Positions 51,210 through 60,940 of a stretch of DNA of 64,000 bases are shown here, piece by piece. Numbering within the stretch: the first letter of the stretch is position 1; each line of letters opens with the position of its first letter. The DNA is from Asanoa ishikariensis (GTDB taxonomy: Bacteria; Actinomycetota; Actinomycetes; Mycobacteriales; Micromonosporaceae). A model generated the notes under the pieces. It saw only the letters and a program-made list of their open reading frames with translations, was not told the origin of the DNA and ran no database searches. The position numbers and the translations under genes are program-made. Location: the NCBI RefSeq assembly GCF_900107455.1, contig NZ_FNQB01000002.1:310001-374000 (forward strand), written 5' to 3'.

Positions 51210-53216
51210 TCAGAGGGTACGGCGCAGGAAGTCGCGTTCGGCCAGCAGCCGCCGGGCCAGGTCGGCCTCGCGGAGCAGCTCGTGCGGGCGGTTGGTCCGG
51301 GTGAGCGCGGTGGACAGCCGGGCCACGTGCGCCGACTCCTCGAGGTCGGTCGGGTCCGCCACGATCAGCAGTGGTTGCACCGCAGACCGGGTGGGCACGG
51401 GCTCGGCCGCCAGCTCCAGCAGCGAGTGGTGCGCGTAGATGTCCGGGCCGTCGACCGGCTGGCCGAGATAGCGCTCGGCGTACGCCGAGCCGCACCGCGC
51501 CCAGTCGACGATCGGGCCCTCGGCCACCGCGCAGCGGAACACCTCCGGGCGGCGGAGCACGGCGAGCGCCGCGAGCCAGCCACCGAAGCGCCGGCCGCGG
51601 ACAGCCACGCGTGCCAGGTCGAGGTCGGGGTGCTTGCCGCTGAGCGCGGTGAGCGCGTCGGCCTGGTCGGCGAGCATCACGTCGGCGAGCCGGCGGTGCA
51701 CCACCTTCTCGAACGACGGCGCCACGCCGGGCGTACCCCGGTTGTCGACGGTGACCACGGCGAACCCGTTGTCGGCCCACCATTGGCGCTCGATCCAGGC
51801 GGCTCGCTCGGCCCGCACCTCCTGGTGCCCCGGGCCGCCGTCGATGTCCAGCAGCACCGGCATCCGGCGACCGTCGACGTGCCCGGCCGGGTAGACCACG
51901 GCGGCCGGCAGGCGCCGGTCGGTGACCCGTTCCAGCGCGGGACGCGGCGCGGTCGGCGGCTCGGCCGAGAGCAGGTCCAGCTTCGCCACCTGGGCGTCGC
52001 CCTTCCAGACCGTCCAGCGGGTGCCGGTGTGGTCGAGCGATCGGGCGCCGATCACCAGCACGTCGCCACCGACCGCACCCGTGTGCCACCCGGGCGCGGT
52101 GGTCAGCCGGCGCGACTCCACGCCGCCACCGCCGATCGCCGTGCGTACCCGGAACAGGTGTTGCTCGCTCGGCTCGCCGTCACTGGCCTCGACCAGCAGG
52201 TCGGGGGAGCCGCCCGGGCCGGGCATGCGGCCGACCACCCGGCGCAGGTAGAGCGACGGCGGCGTGAGCAACGTGCCGTCGGCGAACAGGCAGCGCGCGT
52301 CGTAGCCGTCGTGCGCTAGCTCGCCCCCGACCAGCACCCGGCCGTCGGGGAGGTGGCAGGGCGTGCCGGCGACCGGCTCGACCCAGCGCGGGTCGGCGAG
52401 CTCGGCGTGCACCTGGGTCTCTCCGGTGCGCGGGTCGACCGCCAGCACGAGGCCGTGCTGCTGCATCCGGCGCAGCACCGTGATCAGTGGGCCACCCTCG
52501 ACCCAGTCGACGGCGACCAGGTACGGATAGGTCTCCCGGTCCCAGTGCACGTCGACCCAGCCGCCGTCGAGGTCGAGCAGGTGCAGGCTGACCTCCGCGT
52601 TGACGCCCCCGGCCAGCGACCGGGCGATGGTCACCGGCGGCTCGCCGACCTCTAAACGGGTCACCCGGGTGTCGTCGACCCGCGTGGCCAGCAGCGTCTT
52701 CCCGTCCGGCGACCACCAGTAGCCACGGCGCCGGTCGAAGTCCCGCGCGGCGACCTCCTCGGCGCGGCCCCAGCTCACGTGGGTGCCTTCGCCGGCCAGC
52801 AGCACGTCGGCGCCGTCCGGCTCGATCACCCGCAGCTCGCCGGTCGCGCTCAGGTAGGCGATCCGCGTGCCGGTCGGGTCCGGGCGGGCGTCGGTGACCG
52901 GCCCGGCCGCGGTGACGTCGGTGACCGCGCCGGTGCGCAGGTCGACCTGGCGCAGGCGGCCGTCGGCGACCAGAGCCGCCACCCGGGCCAGCGGATCGGC
53001 CGCGTACGCGTCGATCGGGCCCTCGGCGACGAGTCGCTCGACCGAGGGTTCGCCGTCGCCGGCCGGTAGGTCCAGCGTCCATAGCGAGTCGGTGGGATCT
53101 TCCGGGCCGGCTGAGCGCAGGAACAGCACCCGCGAGCCGTCGACAGCCACGGTGACCTGGTGCGGGGCGCCGCGGGTGAACCCGTGGGTCCGTGCGGCCA
53201 GCTCGGGAAACTCCAC
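51210..53216 (-). CDS. S9 (DPP-IV-like) peptidase homologue lacking catalytic residues
   Basis: 668 residues. An N-terminal DPP-IV beta-propeller (about 1-420, with FDRRRGYWWSPDGK) and a C-terminal alpha/beta-hydrolase domain with GGPGHQEV, NRGTPG and GSAYAERYLGQP. The nucleophile motif GxSxGG reads GRRFGG, so the expected Ser is Arg543, and the segment where the catalytic His should be reads HELLREADLARRLL. The Asp region (ADPTD) remains. It is probably an inactive scaffold or binding protein. GTG 53216 has TACGAT ending 6 nt upstream; co-transcribed with the glycosylase, divergent from mshB. Confidence 0.9.
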   Translation of the reverse strand: MEFPELAARTHGFTRGAPHQVTVAVDGSRVLFLRSAGPEDPTDSLWTLDLPAGDGEPSVERLVAEGPIDAYAADPLARVAALVADGRLRQVDLRTGAVTDVTAAGPVTDARPDPTGTRIAYLSATGELRVIEPDGADVLLAGEGTHVSWGRAEEVAARDFDRRRGYWWSPDGKTLLATRVDDTRVTRLEVGEPPVTIARSLAGGVNAEVSLHLLDLDGGWVDVHWDRETYPYLVAVDWVEGGPLITVLRRMQQHGLVLAVDPRTGETQVHAELADPRWVEPVAGTPCHLPDGRVLVGGELAHDGYDARCLFADGTLLTPPSLYLRRVVGRMPGPGGSPDLLVEASDGEPSEQHLFRVRTAIGGGGVESRRLTTAPGWHTGAVGGDVLVIGARSLDHTGTRWTVWKGDAQVAKLDLLSAEPPTAPRPALERVTDRRLPAAVVYPAGHVDGRRMPVLLDIDGGPGHQEVRAERAAWIERQWWADNGFAVVTVDNRGTPGVAPSFEKVVHRRLADVMLADQADALTALSGKHPDLDLARVAVRGRRFGGWLAALAVLRRPEVFRCAVAEGPIVDWARCGSAYAERYLGQPVDGPDIYAHHSLLELAAEPVPTRSAVQPLLIVADPTDLEESAHVARLSTALTRTNRPHELLREADLARRLLAERDFLRRTL

Positions 53217-53222
53217 ATCCGG

Positions 53223-53228
53223 ATCGTA
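53223..53228 (-). promoter_or_regulatory. -10 box (TACGAT) of the S9 homologue
   Basis: Minus-strand TACGAT, 6 nt, GTG 53216. Confidence 0.55.
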
Positions 53229-53282
53229 TGGGCTACAAGGGGTCGGTGAGAGTCGTTCCGAGAGGCCCCTCGGCGACACGCG

Positions 53283-53288
53283 TAGAGT
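53283..53288 (+). promoter_or_regulatory. -10 box (TAGAGT) of mshB
   Basis: TAGAGT, 6 nt, GTG 53295; divergent from the S9 promoter. Confidence 0.55.
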
Positions 53289-53294
53289 GGCCCG

Positions 53295-54188
53295 GTGGCT
53301 CGACGACTACTGCTGGTGCACGCCCATCCGGACGATGAGTCGATCAGCACCGGCGCGACGATGGCGCACTACGCGGCGCTGGGTGACCAGGTCACCCTCG
53401 TGACGTGCACCCTCGGCGAAGAGGGCGAGATCTACGTTCCCGAGCTCGCGAAGCTGGCCGCGGCCGACGCTGATCAGCTCGGTGGCTACCGGATCGCCGA
53501 GCTGCGGGCCGCGTGCGCCGCACTGGGCGTCGGCGACGTCCGCTTCCTCGGTGGCGCGGGGCGTTACCGCGACTCCGGGATGATGGGGCTCGCCACCAAC
53601 GACAACCCGCGCTCGTTCTGGAGCGCCGACGTCGACGAGGCCGCCGCCTACCTGGTCGAGGTGATGCGGGAGACCCGGCCGCAGGTCATGATCACTTACG
53701 ACGAGAACGGCTTCTACGGGCATCCCGACCACATCCAGGCCCACCGGGTCGCGATGCGGGCGGCCGAGCTGGCCCGGGCCGAGGGCGTCGGTCCCGAGAA
53801 GATCTACTGGATGGCGCTGCCCTGCAGCGTGCTCGAGGCGGGCCTGCACGCCTTCGCCGACACGGTCGGCAACCCGTTCGAGGGCGTCGAGAGCGCCGAC
53901 GACTTCCCGTTCGGCACCCCGGACGACGAGATCGCCGCCCGGATCGACGCGACCGACCTGCACGACGCGAAGGTCGCCGCGCTCAAGGCGCACGCGACCC
54001 AGATCCCCGACTCCTCCTGGCTCTACGCGCTGGCCGGCGACTTCGGCAGCGAGTTCATGGGCGTCGAGTACTACACCCTCGCGGCCGGCGAGCGCGGTCC
54101 GGGCGATGGGCCGAACGGGTGGGAGACCGACCTGTTCGCCGGCATCGCCGTGGCCGAGCCGGCGCCGGCGGAGGCCGGTTCGAGGTGA
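53295..54188 (+). CDS. mshB: N-acetyl-GlcN-inositol deacetylase (mycothiol synthesis)
   Basis: Deacetylates GlcNAc-inositol to GlcN-inositol, the second committed step of mycothiol biosynthesis. 297 residues. LmbE-family zinc site AHPDDE (about 10-15) and the distal HPDH near residue 145; [13 protein letters not shown] is characteristic of MshB. Gene order mshB followed by a small membrane protein is the same as in M. tuberculosis (Rv1170-Rv1171). Its stop overlaps the next gene's GTG (GTGA). Confidence 0.95.
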   Translation: MARRLLLVHAHPDDESISTGATMAHYAALGDQVTLVTCTLGEEGEIYVPELAKLAAADADQLGGYRIAELRAACAALGVGDVRFLGGAGRYRDSGMMGLATNDNPRSFWSADVDEAAAYLVEVMRETRPQVMITYDENGFYGHPDHIQAHRVAMRAAELARAEGVGPEKIYWMALPCSVLEAGLHAFADTVGNPFEGVESADDFPFGTPDDEIAARIDATDLHDAKVAALKAHATQIPDSSWLYALAGDFGSEFMGVEYYTLAAGERGPGDGPNGWETDLFAGIAVAEPAPAEAGSR

Positions 54189-54679
54189 CCAGCGTGTCCA
54201 GCCCCACCGACCACCTGCCGCCGCCGGAGCCGCCGGAGCCCGCGGAGACCCCGGCCCCCGAGCCCAGGCCGAGCCGGGACCGCGGTGCCGTCGCGGTGCT
54301 GCTGACCACCGCCGGCGTGCTGCTCGCGGTGCTGATGGCGGCGCTGTCCGCCGTGCTCGAGCTCCAGTTGGTAAGCGTGCGGGTCGGCGGGCAGTTGATC
54401 GGCGTCTCGGCCCTGCTGGCGCTGGTCGGCAACCTGTTCATCGGCTGGTTCGCGTACCGGGCGACCAAGCACAAATGGGCCGTTTTCCCGCCTGCCCTGA
54501 TCTGGCTCGCGATCACCCTCATTGCCGCCGGCAGAACTACAGAGGGTGACTATCTGATTGCATCGAATAACTGGGTGGGCTGGGCCATGATCGGGCTCGG
54601 TTCACTGTCCTGGACGATTGTCGGCATCCGACTCGTCTCTTCTTCACCTGCGAAAACGTCAGCGAGAACGCTGTACTGA
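54185..54679 (+). CDS. membrane protein coupled to mshB
   Basis: 164 residues: a Pro/Glu-rich N-terminus (about 35 residues) and four transmembrane helices (about 38-58, 68-90, 98-118, 130-150). It corresponds by position to Rv1171. Translationally coupled to mshB through a 4-bp overlap, so a link to mycothiol metabolism is possible but unproven. Confidence 0.75.
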   Translation: MTSVSSPTDHLPPPEPPEPAETPAPEPRPSRDRGAVAVLLTTAGVLLAVLMAALSAVLELQLVSVRVGGQLIGVSALLALVGNLFIGWFAYRATKHKWAVFPPALIWLAITLIAAGRTTEGDYLIASNNWVGWAMIGLGSLSWTIVGIRLVSSSPAKTSARTLY

Positions 54680-54791
54680 GCGGCCGGCGCCGGGTGGCGC
54701 CGAAGGTGAGCGCGGCCACGCAGTCGTGTCAGACCCGAGATCTCTTCGTTACACTTCGTGCGGTCTACTAAATCCCGACTTAAGGTATTTG

Positions 54792-56693
54792 ATGCAGACC
54801 GCCCTCTGGAGCAACAAGCGTCGTCGCCGGTACGCCGTCGGCGGCGCGATCCTCGCCCTGCTGCTGGTTCTGATCGGTGTCCTGGCCGGGTTCACCAACC
54901 GAGGTGAGAAGGGCGATTTCGCCCGCGGCACCTCCGTGCTCGGCATCGACATCGGCGGCCTGGACCGTTCGGATGCGGCCGCTCGCCTGCACTCCGGGCT
55001 CGACGGCAAGCCGGAGCTCGACAAGCCGATCACCGTGCACATCACCGGCGACTCCGCCAAGACGGCCGACGCGCTGGTCACCCCCGACCAGGTCGGTCTC
55101 GCGGTCGACATCGACGCGACCGTGGCCGCGGCCGCCGCGCACGGTGGCGACCCGGTCACCCCCCAGGTCACCCTCGACTCCACGAAGCTCGACGACGTCC
55201 TGCGCCCCACGGTCGCGCAGGTCACCTCCGACGCCGCCACCCCCGGCTCGGTGACGTTCGACGGCGTCACCCCCAAGGTCACCTACCCGTCGCCGGGTAA
55301 GGCCGTGGACCTGCCGAAGGCCACGGACGCCGTGAAGACCGGCTGGATCGACGCGATCTCGGCCGCTGGTGTCACCACCGGCGGCACCGTCCCCAGCCCG
55401 GGCCAGACCGGCGCGCCCGCCGTGTCGGTGCCGCTGGTCGAGGTCGACAACGGCAAGGCCCGCGCGGCGGTCGACCAGCTGATGGACACGCTGGTCAAGC
55501 CGGCGGTAGCCGCTCCGGTGACCGTGCACTCGGCGAAGGGCGACGTCACGATCACGCCCGACATGATCGCCAAGAGCCTGAAGATCGACGGCGCGGCCGA
55601 CGGCACCGTCACGCCGTCCGTCGACGCCGGCGCACTGCGGACCGCTATGGGCCCGGCCATCTCCAAGATCGAGTCATCGCCGCCGAGCGCGGTGAAGGGC
55701 GAGGGCGCCACCCAGCAGGTGCTGGTCAGCGCGGCCGGCGGCCAGTACGTGGACGGCGGCAAGCTGGCCACCGACGTGCTCGGCGTGCTGCCGCAGACCG
55801 GCGCCCGCAGCGTGAACGCCACGCTGAACCCGGCTCCGGCCCAGGTCGCCGACGCCAACCTGCAGAAGCTCGGCGTCAAGGAGAAGGTCTCCTCGTTCAC
55901 CACGAAGTTCACCGGCGGGCTCACCGAGCCGCGGGTCAAGAACATCGTGACCGTGGCCAAGAAGGTCGACGGCGCCGTGGTGAAGCCCGGTGAGACCTTC
56001 TCGCTCAACGGCTTCACCGGCTGGCGCGGCTACGAGCAGGGCTACGTCGACGCTCCGGTGATCGTCGACAACAAGCTCGTGCCCGCGGTCGGCGGCGGCA
56101 TCTCACAGTTCACCACCACCATGTTCAACGCGAGCTACTACGCCGGCCTCAAGGACGTCGAGCACAAGCCGCACTCGTTCTACATCTCGCGGTACCCGTC
56201 GGTGATCGAGTCGACGATCTACTGGCCGAACCTGGACCTCAAGTTCCAGAACAACACGCCGTACGGGATGTTGATCGACACGTCGTACACCAAGGACTCG
56301 GTCACGGTCTCGATGTGGAGCACCAAGGTCTACGACAGCGTCAAGACCGAGTGGGCGCCGAAGCACGACGTGACCAAGCCGGAGAACAAGACCCTGCCGG
56401 CCGGCCCGGACTGCATCGCCACGACCGGCACCGATGGCTTCACGCAGGACGCCTACCGCATCATCACCAAGGGCGGCAAAGAGGTGCAGCGCGAGAAGTT
56501 CTCCTGGCGCTACGATGCGGAACCGCGTTACGTCTGCGAAAAGCCCACCGACGACAAGCCCGCGAGCGACCAGGCCACGCCCGACCAGGCCACGACCGAA
56601 TCGCCCGACAACCAGCTGGAGCAGCAGCCGAGTGACGTCCCGGTCGCACCGGTGACGCCGCCGGTCACCTCCGGCGGTGGCTGGGGGCGGTGA
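54792..56693 (+). CDS. VanW-family envelope protein
   Basis: 633 residues. One N-terminal transmembrane anchor (about 15-35), two or three repeats of a peptidoglycan-binding-type domain (about 45-370, each with G..V/..TPD.I), then the VanW domain (about 380-530, with VKPGETFSLNGFTGWRG, GGGISQFTTTMFNASYYAGL and HKPHSFYISRYP). The end is Pro/Thr/Gln-rich. It is exported and probably wall-associated; VanW-domain proteins occur near vancomycin-resistance genes, but their role is unknown and no van genes are nearby. Confidence 0.88.
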   Translation: MQTALWSNKRRRRYAVGGAILALLLVLIGVLAGFTNRGEKGDFARGTSVLGIDIGGLDRSDAAARLHSGLDGKPELDKPITVHITGDSAKTADALVTPDQVGLAVDIDATVAAAAAHGGDPVTPQVTLDSTKLDDVLRPTVAQVTSDAATPGSVTFDGVTPKVTYPSPGKAVDLPKATDAVKTGWIDAISAAGVTTGGTVPSPGQTGAPAVSVPLVEVDNGKARAAVDQLMDTLVKPAVAAPVTVHSAKGDVTITPDMIAKSLKIDGAADGTVTPSVDAGALRTAMGPAISKIESSPPSAVKGEGATQQVLVSAAGGQYVDGGKLATDVLGVLPQTGARSVNATLNPAPAQVADANLQKLGVKEKVSSFTTKFTGGLTEPRVKNIVTVAKKVDGAVVKPGETFSLNGFTGWRGYEQGYVDAPVIVDNKLVPAVGGGISQFTTTMFNASYYAGLKDVEHKPHSFYISRYPSVIESTIYWPNLDLKFQNNTPYGMLIDTSYTKDSVTVSMWSTKVYDSVKTEWAPKHDVTKPENKTLPAGPDCIATTGTDGFTQDAYRIITKGGKEVQREKFSWRYDAEPRYVCEKPTDDKPASDQATPDQATTESPDNQLEQQPSDVPVAPVTPPVTSGGGWGR

Positions 56694-56733
56694 GCCCACG
56701 CCGACTGACGCCAGTTGAGCGTGGGAGGCGTCC

Positions 56734-57198
56734 ATGAGAAACCGTTGGCTACGGATCGGCGTCCTCGCCGGCGCGTTGTTCGCGATCAACCTGGTTGCCC
56801 GGGGGGTCGCGAACTTCGCGTTCGGCGACGACACGGACATGCAGGACCGGATTTCGCTGATCTTCTTCGGCGTGGTCGCGCTGACGCTGGCGGTCGTCGC
56901 CTTCCGCTGGGGGCGTGACCGCCCGGTCGGCATCCTGCTGGCGGACATGGCCGGAGCCGCACTGGTCGCCTGCCTGGCGACCGTGCTGATCGGGCCGGCC
57001 GTGTTCGGCAGCAACCCGGTCGGCGGCGGCGCGGGCGAGTTCTTCGCCCAGATCTGGCTCTACGCCGCGTTCAGCGCCGGCGGCTTCCTGGTCGGCTACC
57101 TGCTGCTCGTGGTGCTCGGCCGGGACTACCGGTCGCGCCAGCTCGCCGCGTATTCGAAGGCCAAGCTCAGCAAGCCGCGTCGGGTCGTGCGGCGCTAG
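56734..57198 (+). CDS. integral membrane protein, unknown
   Basis: 154 residues with four transmembrane helices (about 5-25, 35-52, 68-90, 105-127) and a basic C-terminus (SKAKLSKPRRVVRR). GGGAGG ribosome-binding site. No family recognised. Its last 32 bp overlap the convergent acetyltransferase gene. Confidence 0.7.
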   Translation: MRNRWLRIGVLAGALFAINLVARGVANFAFGDDTDMQDRISLIFFGVVALTLAVVAFRWGRDRPVGILLADMAGAALVACLATVLIGPAVFGSNPVGGGAGEFFAQIWLYAAFSAGGFLVGYLLLVVLGRDYRSRQLAAYSKAKLSKPRRVVRR

Positions 57199-58141
57199 GT
57201 TGCTCCCGGGTCAGGTAGCTGTGGTGGGTGGTGAAGCCCATCGTCCCGTAGAGCGCGACCGCGGCCGTGTTGCGCTCTTCCACCTGGAGGAACGCGTGGG
57301 TCGCCCCGAGCTCCACGGCCCAGCCGGCGAGCGCCGCGGTGACCCGGCGGGCCAGGCCCTTCCGCCGGTACGCCGGCACGACCTCGATCGAGGCCAGGTG
57401 CAGCCACCGCCGTTCGTCGCCGACCACCGCGCCCCGACCCGCGGCGATGAGCGTGTCGCCGTCGTACACGTTGGCGAACCGGACCTCGGGTGGTCCGGTC
57501 AGCACCTGCAGCGCCGAGGCCGGCAGGCTGTGCTTGCGGGCCTCGTAGATGGCCAGCCAGTCGTCGCTGGGCGCTTTCGCCAGCGACACGCCCGAGTGTT
57601 CACCGGTTCCGACCAGCGGTAACAACGGCGCGGTCTGCAACAGGGTGAGCGGGCGGGCGGTCCAGCCGCGGGCGTCCAGTGCCGCTCCGACCGGCGCCGC
57701 GAGCGGCAACGGCGTGTTGACCAGAGCCGGCTGGCCGCGCTCGGCGTACCAGGCCTCGATCGCGTCGATCGCCGCTTCCAGCGGCCGGTCCGGGTCGCCG
57801 ATCGGCAGCGCGGAGTTGGCCCGGCCGGTCCACCCGTCGGCGCTGCGCAGCAGCCAATCGCCCAGCTTGCCGCGGATAGGCGCGGGCCAGGCGGCGTCGG
57901 CAGCGAGTTCCAGCGCGATCACGCTGCCGGCGGTCGGGCGGCGTTGCGGCGGCACCCGCTTGGCCCGGTGTACCTCCGCCAGGGGAATGACGATCGTCCC
58001 CTTGGCCGTGGCCACGGTGAGATTGCTCTCGTCTACCGCGACAAGCTCGCCGAGCGCGTCGGAATAGAGCGGACGACCGTTACGAACACCGACAATCCGC
58101 CGGATCACCACACGGTGTCCCACATCCTGCCGTCGGAGCAC
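57167..58141 (-). CDS. GNAT-family N-acetyltransferase with N-terminal extra domain
   Basis: 324 residues. The first 70 resemble a small beta-barrel seen at the head of some actinobacterial GNAT proteins (GHRVVIRRIVGVRNGRPLY); the GNAT fold is in the C-terminal half with acetyl-CoA loop VVPAYRRKGLARRV and FLQVEERNTAAVALYGTMGF. The acceptor is unknown. GTG 58141 has GAAGGGGGG upstream; the much longer reading to 58663 is antisense to the ferredoxin gene and rejected. Divergent from fdxA by 81 bp. Confidence 0.85.
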   Translation of the reverse strand: MLRRQDVGHRVVIRRIVGVRNGRPLYSDALGELVAVDESNLTVATAKGTIVIPLAEVHRAKRVPPQRRPTAGSVIALELAADAAWPAPIRGKLGDWLLRSADGWTGRANSALPIGDPDRPLEAAIDAIEAWYAERGQPALVNTPLPLAAPVGAALDARGWTARPLTLLQTAPLLPLVGTGEHSGVSLAKAPSDDWLAIYEARKHSLPASALQVLTGPPEVRFANVYDGDTLIAAGRGAVVGDERRWLHLASIEVVPAYRRKGLARRVTAALAGWAVELGATHAFLQVEERNTAAVALYGTMGFTTHHSYLTREQPSAARPDAAC

Positions 58142-58222
58142 GATCGACCCCCCTTCACGCGAGATACTAGGCTCTTGAGCGTCGCGGGTGATCGCGGCGT
58201 GGCTTGCGGAGGAGAGGAACCC

Positions 58223-58549
58223 GTGACCTACATCATCGCGGAGCCTTGCGTCGATCTGCTCGACAAGGCGTGCATCGAAGAGTGCCCCGTTGACTGCATC
58301 TACGAGGGCAACCGGATGCTCTACATCCACCCCGATGAGTGCGTTGACTGCGGGGCCTGTGAGCCGGTGTGCCCGGTCGAGGCGATCTTCTACGAAGATG
58401 ACGTCCCGGAGCAGTGGAAGGACTACACCACCGCCAACTACGAGTTCTTCGCGGATCTCGGTTCTCCTGGTGGTGCGTCCAAGGTCGGCAAGATCGACAA
58501 GGACCACGCCGTGGTGGCCGCCCAGCCGCCGCGGGAAGCCGAGCACTGA
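58223..58549 (+). CDS. fdxA: 7Fe ferredoxin
   Basis: 108 residues. Cysteine pattern of FdxA/FdxC-type 7Fe ferredoxins: CVDLLDKACIEECPVDC at the start ([3Fe-4S] plus one ligand of [4Fe-4S]) and CVDCGACEPVCPVEAI. A low-potential electron carrier. GTG 58223 follows GGAGGAGAGG. It lies 5 bp before dapC, as M. tuberculosis fdxC precedes Rv1178, so the two are probably co-transcribed. Confidence 0.95.
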   Translation: MTYIIAEPCVDLLDKACIEECPVDCIYEGNRMLYIHPDECVDCGACEPVCPVEAIFYEDDVPEQWKDYTTANYEFFADLGSPGGASKVGKIDKDHAVVAAQPPREAEH

Positions 58550-58554
58550 CCGGC

Positions 58555-59655
58555 GTGCGCGTCTCGGCCACCCTGCCGGACTTTCCGTGGGACCTGCTGG
58601 AGCCCGCCAAGGCGGTCGCGGCAGGGCATCCGGACGGCATCGTCGACCTGTCGATCGGCACACCGGTCGACCCGGTCCCGGCGGTGGTCCGCGAGGCGCT
58701 CTGCGCGGCCGCTGACGCGCCTGGCTACCCGCTGACCGCCGGCACGCCCGCCGTGCGCTCGGCGATTCGTCGGTGGGTGGCCCGCGCGTGCGGCGCCACC
58801 TTCGACGACATCGGCGTGCTGCCGACGATCGGCTCCAAAGAGCTGGTCGGCGGGCTGCCGGCGCAGCTCGGGCTCGGCGCCGGCGACGTCGTGGTGATCC
58901 CGCCGGTCTGCTATCCCACCTACGAGGTGGGTGCCCGGCTGACCGGCGCCAAGGTGATGCGCGCCGACTCGCTGGTCTCGCTCGGCCCGGCGACGAACAT
59001 CAAGCTGATCTGGGTCAACTCGCCCGCGAACCCGAGCGGTCGGGTGCTGCCCCCGGCCCACCTGCGCAAGGTGGTCGACTGGGCGCGCGAGCGGGGCGCG
59101 GTGGTGGCCAGCGACGAGTGCTACCTGACCCTCGGCTGGGAGGTCGAGCCCACCTCGATCCTGTCGCCGTCGGTCAACGGTGGCTCGCTCGACGGCCTGC
59201 TCGCGGTGCACTCGCTGTCGAAGCGCTCCAACCTGGCCGGCTACCGGGCCGGCTTCGTGGCCGGCGACCCGGCACTGGTCGGCGAGCTGCTGGCGGTGCG
59301 CAAGCACGCCGGCATGATCGTCCCGCAGCCGGTGCAGGCGGCGATGGTGGCCGCCCTCGACGACGAGACGTCCGCGACCGAGCAACGCACGCGCTATGCC
59401 GCCCGGCGCGGCGTGCTGCGTGAAGCACTGGAGAAGGCCGGCTTCGCGATCTCGCACTCCGAGGCGGGCCTCTACCTGTGGGCGTCCCGCGACGAGGACT
59501 GCTGGTCCACCGTGGAGCACTTGGCGCAGCTCGGCATCCTGGTCGCGCCGGGCACGTTCTACGGACCGACCGGCGAACGCCACGTCCGGGTCGCGCTGAC
59601 CGCCACCGACGAGCGCATCGCCGCCGCCGCTGAGCGCCTGGCCTCGGCGGCCTGA
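58555..59655 (+). CDS. dapC: N-succinyldiaminopimelate aminotransferase
   Basis: Transfers an amino group from glutamate to N-succinyl-2-amino-6-ketopimelate in the succinylase branch of lysine/DAP synthesis. 366 residues, class I PLP aminotransferase: NSPANPSGRV, DECYLTLGW, and the PLP-lysine in HSLSKRSNLAGYRAGF (about residue 222). Actinobacterial DapC assignment rests on sequence and on the fdxC-dapC order known in mycobacteria. dapD and dapE, the enzymes before and after it, are 2-4 kb downstream. Confidence 0.93.
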   Translation: MRVSATLPDFPWDLLEPAKAVAAGHPDGIVDLSIGTPVDPVPAVVREALCAAADAPGYPLTAGTPAVRSAIRRWVARACGATFDDIGVLPTIGSKELVGGLPAQLGLGAGDVVVIPPVCYPTYEVGARLTGAKVMRADSLVSLGPATNIKLIWVNSPANPSGRVLPPAHLRKVVDWARERGAVVASDECYLTLGWEVEPTSILSPSVNGGSLDGLLAVHSLSKRSNLAGYRAGFVAGDPALVGELLAVRKHAGMIVPQPVQAAMVAALDDETSATEQRTRYAARRGVLREALEKAGFAISHSEAGLYLWASRDEDCWSTVEHLAQLGILVAPGTFYGPTGERHVRVALTATDERIAAAAERLASAA

Positions 59656-59656
59656 C

Positions 59657-60319
59657 ATGCCGGACCCGGTGGTCCCGGTGGTCGCGGTCCGTGGTGAGGC
59701 CGTGCGCGAGGTGCCGCCGGAGCTCGCCCGGTTCGTCGTCACGGTCGCGGCCCGCGACAAGGACCGCCAGGCCACCCTGCGCCGGCTCTCCGAGCGGGCG
59801 GAGCAGACCCGGGCGGTGATCGACGGCTACGGCGCCGCGGTCGAGCGCCGCGAGTCCGGCGGCCTCCAGGTCTATCCCGAGCGCAAGCGGTCGGGTGAGA
59901 AGGTCGCGGCCTACCACGGCAGCGTGACCACGACCGTCACCCTGGCCGACTTCGACGTGCTCGGCGAGCTGATGCTGCGGTTGGCGGACCAGGACCAGAC
60001 CGAGGTCGGCGGGCCATGGTGGGAGCTCCGCCCCGACAGCCAGGCGCATCGCGAGGTGCGGCGGGCCGCGATCGAGGACGCCATCTCGGTGGCCCGCGAC
60101 TACGCGGCGGCGCTCGGTGCCCGGATCACCGCGCTGGTCGAGGTCGCCGACGCCGGCCTGCGGCCGGCGGGAATGCAGCCGATGTTCGCCCGCGCGGCGG
60201 CGGATGCGGGCGGGGCCGGGCCCGTTGTGGACCTTGACCCGCAGGTGCAGACCGTGCACGCGGCGATCGAGGCCCGATTCACGATCAGCGAACCTACCGC
60301 CCTAACGCAGGTCGACTGA
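59657..60319 (+). CDS. SIMPL-domain (DUF541) protein
   Basis: 220 residues covering a full SIMPL domain: VVAVRGEAVREVPPELARF, SGGLQVYPERK, VTTTVTLADFDVLGELM and a C-terminal ARFTISEP. No signal peptide, so probably cytoplasmic, unlike many relatives. Starts 1 nt after the dapC stop and is presumably in the same transcript. Function unknown; its last 18 bp overlap the convergent glycosylase gene. Confidence 0.8.
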   Translation: MPDPVVPVVAVRGEAVREVPPELARFVVTVAARDKDRQATLRRLSERAEQTRAVIDGYGAAVERRESGGLQVYPERKRSGEKVAAYHGSVTTTVTLADFDVLGELMLRLADQDQTEVGGPWWELRPDSQAHREVRRAAIEDAISVARDYAAALGARITALVEVADAGLRPAGMQPMFARAAADAGGAGPVVDLDPQVQTVHAAIEARFTISEPTALTQVD

Positions 60320-60940
60320 CGTGCCACCGGGTTCCAGCGCGGCCGCGGCCCAGCAGTAGCGGGCCAGCACCGTCCGGTACGGCCGGAACCGCTCACCCTC
60401 CGGCTCGAGCTGCTTGGGCGTCGGCACGTCGTCCCGGGGCCAGATGTGCGTGAAGCCCTGCCGCACGCCGAGGTCGTCGACCGGCCACACGTCGAGCCGG
60501 TGCAGCTCGAAGATCAGGAACATCTCGGCCGTCCAGGGGCCGATGCCGCGTACGCTGACCAGCCGTTCGATGATCTCCGCGTCCGGCATCCGCGCGCCCG
60601 CCCGCAGCACCACCGTGCCGTCGAGGACCTTGGCCGCCAGGTCGCGCAGCGCGGCCATCTTGTTGTGCGACAGGCCGGCGCCCAGGAGTTGCTCGTCGGA
60701 GAGGTCCACCAGCGCCTCGGGGGTGAACGCGCCGTCGACCAGGGCCCGCAGCCGGCCGTGGATGGCCGTCGCGGAACGGCCGGAGAGCTGTTGGAACGTG
60801 ATCGCCCGGACCAGTGCGGCGAATGGCCCGTCGGGGTCCCGCTTGCGGTGGTGGATCGGCCCGGCCCGGCGGATCACCCGCGCCAGGGCCGGGTCGACCG
60901 CGGCCACCCGGTCGGTCGCCTCAGCGAGGCCGACGGTCAA
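60302..60940 (-). CDS. AlkA-like DNA-3-methyladenine glycosylase
   Basis: 212 residues, HhH-GPD fold: ITFQQLSGRSATAIHGRL, then the hairpin VRGIGPWTAEMFLIF and catalytic Asp in VWPVDDLGVRQGF. It removes alkylated purines; the second such enzyme in the window besides ada-alkA. TTG 60940 overlaps the preceding stop (TTGA); longer readings run into the neighbour gene. Confidence 0.88.
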   Translation of the reverse strand: MTVGLAEATDRVAAVDPALARVIRRAGPIHHRKRDPDGPFAALVRAITFQQLSGRSATAIHGRLRALVDGAFTPEALVDLSDEQLLGAGLSHNKMAALRDLAAKVLDGTVVLRAGARMPDAEIIERLVSVRGIGPWTAEMFLIFELHRLDVWPVDDLGVRQGFTHIWPRDDVPTPKQLEPEGERFRPYRTVLARYCWAAAALEPGGTSVDLR

